A stretch of 16,064 bases of DNA, taken from positions 1 through 16,064 of the forward strand of contig QNDZ01000018.1 in assembly GCA_003646055.1 (NCBI GenBank), in the 5' to 3' direction. Positions 7,115 to 12,808 of this stretch are shown piece by piece. A program made the position numbers and the translations under genes. The DNA is from a bacterium (GTDB taxonomy: Bacteria; Hydrothermota; UBA3072; B12-G15). Below the pieces are notes generated by a model that saw only the letters and a list, made by a program, of their open reading frames with translations, made no database searches and was not told the DNA's origin. Position 1 is the first letter of the stretch. Every line of letters begins with the position of its first letter.

Positions 7115-9591
7115 AGGTTAAACTTGCAGAGATTGAATCATCGTCAGAACTTTTCAGCAAGTATATAATATCAATAAAAAGAACTATAGGCAGGAGTGAG
7201 GTTCTTGAGGAAGTAAGAACAAATCTCCAGAAATTTTTCCAGAACAGGGTATTCCCTTCAGATTTTCTTGAATTCTTGAATCAGCATGAGGTTATAATCT
7301 TTACTGATTTCAATGAGGAGGAAAGATACAGGATTGGAAGGGATATAACAAATCCAGAAGAGGTATCTCTTTTCCTTGGTGAGGTATATTCCAACATCAA
7401 GAATTCTTCCCCTGTTTTTCTCCCAATATTTGAGGCATTGATAATCAAAATATTTCCAACGATTTTCAGCACTGCAAGGGAATCAGAAGGATTTGGTAGA
7501 AGGATAAAAAAGGTTTTTGATGACCTATCAAAATCCATTCCTGAGAATGATAGAAAGTTTCTTGACCATTTACATAAGGGACCATATCTCCTGGGGATTA
7601 ACCTGAGAAGTCTCAATCTTGGAGACCTTGAACAGTTTTATCATAGATATGGTTTCACAACGGATGCACTCAAAGAAATGCACGACACACTTATGGATAG
7701 TTTCAGGGCAAGGGAGGAGGAGCACCTCCTTAAACTGCTTGAATCAACAGAGATAACTGATTATGCTGATTTGAGGAATTTCCCCTTCAAGGACTTCCTT
7801 TACCCGTCTGAAAAGGCACTTAACAAGTTTGCAAAAATGGTATCCACCAAGGCTGCTTCAAAGGAGAAAATCCTGAAGCAGCAGGACAAAGAACTTGATA
7901 TGCTTTCCAAGAAGGTAAGGGATGAAACCCAGAAGATTCTTGAAAAAACAATGAAGGAACTCCAGAATATCCTTGACGTCAATGCAAGGGGTGATTTAAG
8001 TAAGGCAATAGAGGGTTCACAGATAGCAATCATTGACCTTTTGAAGAGGATTAAATTCCATATGAGGATATTCAAAGACTATCTTGAGAAGATGGAGGAA
8101 CTTGGAAAGAGGATTGAGGAGAACAGGGGATTGCAATCAATGAACCCTGAAAAGTTGATGGAATTCCTTCCACCACAGCCAGAATGGGAGATTGAGAAGA
8201 TTGTGAGGGAATACTGGCGCGCTGAGAAGTATTTTGATGTTATTGAGCCCAAAGTTTTAAAAATCGTACAGAAAAATTTGACAAGGGATGCAAAGAGAGA
8301 CCCGGATATTTTTGAACCAATACTTGATGAAAGCAGAAAGGGGGTTTATGTTGACCCTGAGATGGCTGTGGGAAACTATCATTTGATTATGAGAAGCATA
8401 CTTGAACCCATTTACATTTACAAAATTTTAGGGGATATTGTGTATGTATGGCCACCAAAGGTTGACCCACAGAATCCAAAATCCTATGTTGATGCCACAG
8501 ATGCCATACACATAACGGGAATAGAACTCCTTCCCAATGGAAAGTTTTACAGATTTTCCAGAAAGGGGAAGGTTGCACCCAATGTGAATGTTTCTCTGCT
8601 TGAAAGGCAAAAGGAGATAGGTGGAATTCTAACAAGAAACTTTGCCTCACTTGTTACTGTACTCGTATATGATGTGAGGGGCTCAACATTCATGTCCCAT
8701 AAACTCCATGATGCTGAAAAACAGAGGAGTATTCTTAATAAATTCCACTACGTTGTTTTTGATACTGCAAGGAAGGGTGGTGGATTTCTTTTGAAGGAAA
8801 CAGGGGATGGAGGGATTATCTGGTATGGTGGGAATTCACAGGAACTTTTCAGGGAGATCTACAAAACCTTCTGGTCTGAAAAGGAATACCAGATACGTTT
8901 TTCAACTGCTGTGGAGGAGGAGTTCAATCTTCTCAAAGACCCTTCTTCTGGATTAAAGGCAGTGGGTTCTGCTGTGGGGATTGTTAATGCTGCTGAGGAG
9001 TTTGTTAAGGCAAATTACATGCATTACAGAGAGTGGTTTGGTGAACTGGCAGAAAAAGAGGTTCTCCATGAGGGGATTACATATGCACTACTACCTCCAG
9101 AGTTCAAGGCACTTTTCAGACTCGGGATTGGTATAGCAAGTGGTAAACCCGGCAAGGATGTTGTATTTACACCCAACTCATTTGGTGACCCGGATCTTAC
9201 AGGGCTTCTTGTTAATGAGGCAACAGTGTTTTCAACAGGCAGATCACCAGAGAGGTCTGTTATATTGATTGACCACCCAACCCTTATGAATATAATTCTC
9301 AATAGTGAAAGGTTCTACCTTACAGGGAGATACGGTGAAAGATTGGAGAATGATGAGGTGATAGAGAAACTGCTCAGCATCCTCAGGATGAGAGAGGGTG
9401 AAAGGACCTACTTCATGGAAGGGTACAGGATAAAGAGGGCTGGTATTTATTACATGGATGAAGAAGATAAGTCAAAACAACTTTTGCTTGAGCCAGCAGA
9501 GATTGAGTTTGAAATTAAGGAGGATGGAGAATTTGTTTCTGATAGAGGTAGAGTAAAGATTCTCTACCAGGTTATACCCGAAGAAGAATGA
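7111..9591 (+). CDS. Large soluble protein with a C-terminal class III nucleotide cyclase homology domain
   Basis: I do not recognise this 826-aa protein as a whole. Residues ~1-240 are helical with no identified domain. About 245-340 is strongly charged and coiled-coil-like (KEKILKQQDKELDMLSKKVR). About 400-505 is a further unrecognised module. Residues ~510-735 (8638-9315) resemble a class III adenylate/guanylate cyclase domain. VYDVRGST supplies the first metal Asp (D521). LLKETGDGG supplies K562 and the second metal Asp (D566), and LGIGIASG (671-678) is the usual strand. DLTGLLVNEA supplies D695 and N702. The Lys/Asp pair is the adenine-type base-recognition pair. The transition-state Arg expected four residues after the Asn is Val706. 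The GD to GIGIASG spacing is ~105 residues, about 45 more than usual. No signal peptide or membrane segment is visible, so it is probably cytosolic. The ATG overlaps the previous stop (ATGA), and its own stop overlaps the GAF-GGDEF gene. Activity is uncertain: it could be a divergent cyclase or a nucleotide sensor. Confidence 0.7.
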   Translation: MKVKLAEIESSSELFSKYIISIKRTIGRSEVLEEVRTNLQKFFQNRVFPSDFLEFLNQHEVIIFTDFNEEERYRIGRDITNPEEVSLFLGEVYSNIKNSSPVFLPIFEALIIKIFPTIFSTARESEGFGRRIKKVFDDLSKSIPENDRKFLDHLHKGPYLLGINLRSLNLGDLEQFYHRYGFTTDALKEMHDTLMDSFRAREEEHLLKLLESTEITDYADLRNFPFKDFLYPSEKALNKFAKMVSTKAASKEKILKQQDKELDMLSKKVRDETQKILEKTMKELQNILDVNARGDLSKAIEGSQIAIIDLLKRIKFHMRIFKDYLEKMEELGKRIEENRGLQSMNPEKLMEFLPPQPEWEIEKIVREYWRAEKYFDVIEPKVLKIVQKNLTRDAKRDPDIFEPILDESRKGVYVDPEMAVGNYHLIMRSILEPIYIYKILGDIVYVWPPKVDPQNPKSYVDATDAIHITGIELLPNGKFYRFSRKGKVAPNVNVSLLERQKEIGGILTRNFASLVTVLVYDVRGSTFMSHKLHDAEKQRSILNKFHYVVFDTARKGGGFLLKETGDGGIIWYGGNSQELFREIYKTFWSEKEYQIRFSTAVEEEFNLLKDPSSGLKAVGSAVGIVNAAEEFVKANYMHYREWFGELAEKEVLHEGITYALLPPEFKALFRLGIGIASGKPGKDVVFTPNSFGDPDLTGLLVNEATVFSTGRSPERSVILIDHPTLMNIILNSERFYLTGRYGERLENDEVIEKLLSILRMREGERTYFMEGYRIKRAGIYYMDEEDKSKQLLLEPAEIEFEIKEDGEFVSDRGRVKILYQVIPEEE

Positions 9592-11129
9592 GACCTGAAT
9601 TCAAGATATTCTCGCGTATAATAAAAGCAATAAACTCCCCGAGTAAAGGGATTGACGAGGTTCTGCACATAATAATGGTAAATATCTCTGAATTAATCCA
9701 GGCAGAGGCCTGGTCACTCTTTATCCTTGATGAAGAGAAAAGAGAACTTGTTTTCCATGAGGTGTTCGGAGAGAAGGCTGAGAAATTGAAAGGTATGAGA
9801 ATACCCATGGATAAAGGGATAGTAGGTTGGGTTGCCACAAACAAAAAGCCTGTGATTGTGGACGATGTATATAAAGACAAAAGGTTCTTCAAGGAGGTTG
9901 ATAAAAAATCAAGATTCAAAACAAAATCGATCCTTGCTGTTCCTATGATAAGCAGGGGTAAACTTGTTGGGGTTGTTGAGGTTATAAATAAGAAGGATGG
10001 AAAGCCTTTCACAAAGGGAGACCTTGAAATAATAAAGACCTATGTTGAACAGGCAGCACTTGCCCTTGAGAATGCAAATCTTTTAAAGAATTTGAAACAG
10101 AAGATTGACTATTTGACCCTGCTTTCAAGGATAAATAGAAACATAACTTCAATACTTGATTTCAAACTGCTTCTTAATAGAAGTGCCGAGATTATAAGAA
10201 AAACATTTGGTTATCACTATGTTTGCATCGGTCTTAAAAGGGGGAAAAAGGTAATTCTCCAGGGATTTTCCACTGCTGAAGGTCTTCCACCAAGAAGGAC
10301 CGTGATTTATGAGGGTGAAGGTATTGTTGGTGAGGCGATAAGACTGAAGAAACCCGTTGTTGTTCAGGATGTCTCAAAGGAAACAAGGTATCTTCCAGGG
10401 ATTGAGGGAACACTTTCAGAGATGGTTATACCTATCAAGAAAAAGGGTCAGTTGCTTGGTATAATTGATATAGGTAATAATTATAGTGATTCATTCAAAA
10501 ATGAAGAAATAGAGGTAATCACCCAGGTTTCTCATCAACTTGCAGTTGCAATAGAGAATGCAAAACTTTATGAGAAGATAAAAGAGTCCACATTGAGAGA
10601 CGACCTTACAGGTTTTTATAATTCCAGATATACAGAAGGGCCTTTGAAAGACCTTGTGAATGAGGCTGTTAAAGAAGGTCATCCAGTCTCCCTCATATTC
10701 CTTGACCTTGACCATTTTAAGTGGGTGAATGATAGTTTTGACCACCTTGTGGGAAGTTATACACTCAGACTTGTGGCAAACAGGTTGAAGCGTTATATTA
10801 AAGATGTTGGTATTGGTGTCAGGTATGGTGGCGACGAGTATATGATTATACTGCCCGGGATGAATCTTAAAGAGGCAGTTGAGTTTGCCGAGTTTTTGAG
10901 GAAGAAGTTGAATGGTAGAAGGTTTAAGATTTCAAAAAATACAAGATACAGAATATCTGCAAGTTTTGGGGTTTCTTCTATGCCTGAAGTGGCAGGAAGT
11001 GTTGAGGAACTTATCAGGACTGCAGATATTGCCATGTATAAGGTGAAGGAACTGGGAAGAAACAACACGGCATACTTTGACAAAGAGAGGAGGATAAGAC
11101 TTGTCAACGATTGGAAAGACCGTATCTGA
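9588..11129 (+). CDS. GAF-GAF-GGDEF nucleotidyl cyclase, possible Hypr type (3',3'-cGAMP)
   Basis: This 513-aa cytosolic protein has two GAF sensor domains (about 5-165 and 180-325), each with family sequence (DKGIVGWVATNKKPVIVDDV, then GEGIVGEAIRLKKPVVVQDV). A linker helix leads to a GGDEF domain (about 332-500) with RDDLTGFYNSRY, FLDLDHFKWVND (371-382), active-site GGDEY (414-418) and ADIAMYKVKELGRN. GGDEF enzymes make cyclic dinucleotides, usually c-di-GMP, on dimerisation. In the guanine-binding helix the usual NDxxGHxxGD reads NDSFDHLVGS. Asn381 is kept, but the Asp nine residues later is Ser390. Asp to Ser at this position is the signature of Hypr GGDEF enzymes, which make 3',3'-cGAMP. 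No RxxD inhibitory site is present at the usual place before GGDEY, where the sequence is KDVGIGVRY. The start overlaps the preceding stop (ATGA). The fold is secure; the product is inference. Confidence 0.93.
   Translation: MRPEFKIFSRIIKAINSPSKGIDEVLHIIMVNISELIQAEAWSLFILDEEKRELVFHEVFGEKAEKLKGMRIPMDKGIVGWVATNKKPVIVDDVYKDKRFFKEVDKKSRFKTKSILAVPMISRGKLVGVVEVINKKDGKPFTKGDLEIIKTYVEQAALALENANLLKNLKQKIDYLTLLSRINRNITSILDFKLLLNRSAEIIRKTFGYHYVCIGLKRGKKVILQGFSTAEGLPPRRTVIYEGEGIVGEAIRLKKPVVVQDVSKETRYLPGIEGTLSEMVIPIKKKGQLLGIIDIGNNYSDSFKNEEIEVITQVSHQLAVAIENAKLYEKIKESTLRDDLTGFYNSRYTEGPLKDLVNEAVKEGHPVSLIFLDLDHFKWVNDSFDHLVGSYTLRLVANRLKRYIKDVGIGVRYGGDEYMIILPGMNLKEAVEFAEFLRKKLNGRRFKISKNTRYRISASFGVSSMPEVAGSVEELIRTADIAMYKVKELGRNNTAYFDKERRIRLVNDWKDRI
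11088..11093 (+). promoter_or_regulatory. Shine-Dalgarno site that fixes the TTG start of the nucleoside kinase
   Basis: AGGAGG lies 7 nt before TTG at 11101, inside the end of the GGDEF gene. Of the possible starts, the TTG is the one placed correctly for this site. The GTG at 11134 has no such site. Confidence 0.7.
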
Positions 11130-12687
11130 GATAGTGGGAAAGGTGGATTATCCTGTTACACTTGCCCTTGTGGACAATCAATACACAGGGCTGAACGATA
11201 TTGTCCCTGAATGGGCGGACATAAAACTTCTTGACCTGACCCACCCGGAAGGAAGACGTACCTATGAAAGAACCATAACATTTCTTCTTTCCTATGTTGC
11301 ATACAAAAAAGGTGTGACCATTAAGATTGAGCATTCATATGGGGATGCCCTGTATGGAGAGATTGAGAGTGGTGAGTTTAATCTTGTTCAGGCAAAAAGG
11401 GAAATAGAAGAACTTGTGAAGCAGAATATAGAAATAGAGAAGAAGATGTTAACAAAGCATGAGGCAATCTACTATCTCCAGAAAGAGAACAAAGAGGATG
11501 ACCTGAGGATAATCCAGTATCTATCACGGGACTTTATCCCCCTTTACAGGATTAAAGATTATATTTGTTATTTCGCAGGTCCTCTGCTTCCAAACACAGG
11601 TTTTCTTAAACTCTTTGATATAGTGCGCATGGGTGATGGTTTCCTGATTATTCTGCCTGATAGAAAAAATCCATCACAACTGGGGAGGATAGAAGAAAGG
11701 CAGAAACTCTTGAAAACATACAGCGAAACAAAAAAATGGGCTGAAATACTTGATATATGGAGTATAGGCCACCTGAATGAGTCTGTTGTTTCAGGGAAAA
11801 TAAGTGAGATTGTGAAGGTTGCTGAATCCTTCCATGAAAAGAAGATAGCATATATCTCAGATGAAATTCTGCACAGGAAGGGAACCGTGAGGATTGTCCT
11901 GATTGCAGGGCCGAGTTCCTCTGGCAAGACTACCTTTTCAAAGAGGCTGAGTGTTCATATGAAGGTGAATGGTCTTAAACCAAAGGCATTCGGCCTTGAT
12001 GATTATTTTGTTGACAGGGATAAGACACCTCTTGATGAGGAAGGAAATCCATATTTTGACTCTATAGATGCCATAGACCTCAAGCTCTTCAATGAACACT
12101 TGAGTAAACTTTTATCAGGTGAGGAGGTAGAGATACCCAGGTTTAATTTTAAGAAGGGTAAGAGGGAATGGGTTGGAAGGAAGATGCGGTTAAAACCTGA
12201 TGAAATCCTTATTATTGAAGGACTCCATGCTCTGAATCCAAGGCTTACTGAGAGTGTGGACGATGCATACAAGTACAAGATTTATGTGAGTGCATTAACC
12301 CAGTTGAATATCAACAGATTGAATAGAATACCAACAAGGGACGTGAGGCTTTTGAGGAGAATATTCAGGGATACCCTGTTCAGGGGCAATCCACCCTCCG
12401 TGACACTTGAAAGATGGGGGAGTGTTGTGAGAGGGGAAGAGGAGAACATATTCCCATTCCAGGAGAATGCGGATGTGATGTTCAACTCCTCCCTTGTGTA
12501 TGAACTTGCCGTGTTGAAGAACTTTGTTGAAACTCCTTTAAGGTCCATTACTGCTGATGACCCATACTACTGTGAGGCACTGAGGCTTTTAAACTTTCTC
12601 AACCACTTCCTGCCAATCACTGAGGAGGAGATACCCCCCACTTCAATATTAAGGGAGTTCATTGGAGGTAGTAGCTTCAGATATTGA
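11101..12687 (+). CDS. Uridine-kinase-like nucleoside kinase with ThrRS-like N-terminal region
   Basis: This 528-aa protein has a C-terminal uridine kinase/phosphoribulokinase-type P-loop domain and a long N-terminal region. The N-terminal ~200 residues resemble the TGS and second additional domain of threonyl-tRNA synthetase (VDYPVTLALVDNQYTGLND, then a helical stretch and FLKLFDIVRMGDGFLIILP). The same pairing occurs in Firmicutes and Thermotoga proteins annotated 'nucleoside kinase'. Kinase features are Walker A GPSSSGKTT (270-278), LDDYFVDRDKTPLDEEGNP (299-317), FDSIDAIDL, IIEGLHALNP (371-380) and the lid RRIFRDTLFRG (419-429). A likely role is ATP- or GTP-dependent phosphorylation of uridine/cytidine to the monophosphate, which fits pyrR, pyrB and pyrC upstream. 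The substrate has not been shown for this architecture as far as I can tell from sequence. The TTG start overlaps the GGDEF gene by 29 nt. This is the last gene of the packed run. Confidence 0.88.
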   Translation: MSTIGKTVSEIVGKVDYPVTLALVDNQYTGLNDIVPEWADIKLLDLTHPEGRRTYERTITFLLSYVAYKKGVTIKIEHSYGDALYGEIESGEFNLVQAKREIEELVKQNIEIEKKMLTKHEAIYYLQKENKEDDLRIIQYLSRDFIPLYRIKDYICYFAGPLLPNTGFLKLFDIVRMGDGFLIILPDRKNPSQLGRIEERQKLLKTYSETKKWAEILDIWSIGHLNESVVSGKISEIVKVAESFHEKKIAYISDEILHRKGTVRIVLIAGPSSSGKTTFSKRLSVHMKVNGLKPKAFGLDDYFVDRDKTPLDEEGNPYFDSIDAIDLKLFNEHLSKLLSGEEVEIPRFNFKKGKREWVGRKMRLKPDEILIIEGLHALNPRLTESVDDAYKYKIYVSALTQLNINRLNRIPTRDVRLLRRIFRDTLFRGNPPSVTLERWGSVVRGEEENIFPFQENADVMFNSSLVYELAVLKNFVETPLRSITADDPYYCEALRLLNFLNHFLPITEEEIPPTSILREFIGGSSFRY

Positions 12688-12796
12688 TGGAAGAGTTTTC
12701 ACTTGCATGAAAAATTTTCTTAATTAATATTCCATAGTTTGTTGAAAATCAATAAAAGTTTTTCAGGTATAAAACTTGTATATGTAGCCAGAATAA
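12688..12796 (+). other. AT-rich intergenic gap with possible weak promoter
   Basis: This is the only sizeable gap inside the coding run. It contains a small palindrome GAAAAATTTTC (12709-12719) and TTAATTAA (12720-12727), but no GC-rich hairpin that would end the upstream operon. A TTGAAA (12742-12747) and TATAAA (12768-12773) could be -35 and -10 elements of the nuclease gene. Their spacing of 20 bases is too long for a good sigma70 promoter. Confidence 0.35.
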
Positions 12797-12798
12797 AT

Positions 12799-12803
12799 GG
12801 AGG
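12799..12803 (+). promoter_or_regulatory. Shine-Dalgarno site that fixes the nuclease start
   Basis: GGAGG lies 5 nt before the ATG at 12809. The ATG at 12797 overlaps the site, and the one at 12806 is only 2 nt away. The start at 12809 also gives the best signal peptide (MKRIILLFFFIGFVLFG). Confidence 0.75.
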
Positions 12804-12808
12804 TGATG

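Noticed and set aside
12709..12727. Palindromes GAAAAATTTTC and TTAATTAA as a terminator for the operon
   Set aside because: The stems contain almost only A-T pairs and no T-tract follows a stable hairpin. They are better explained as AT-rich intergenic sequence.
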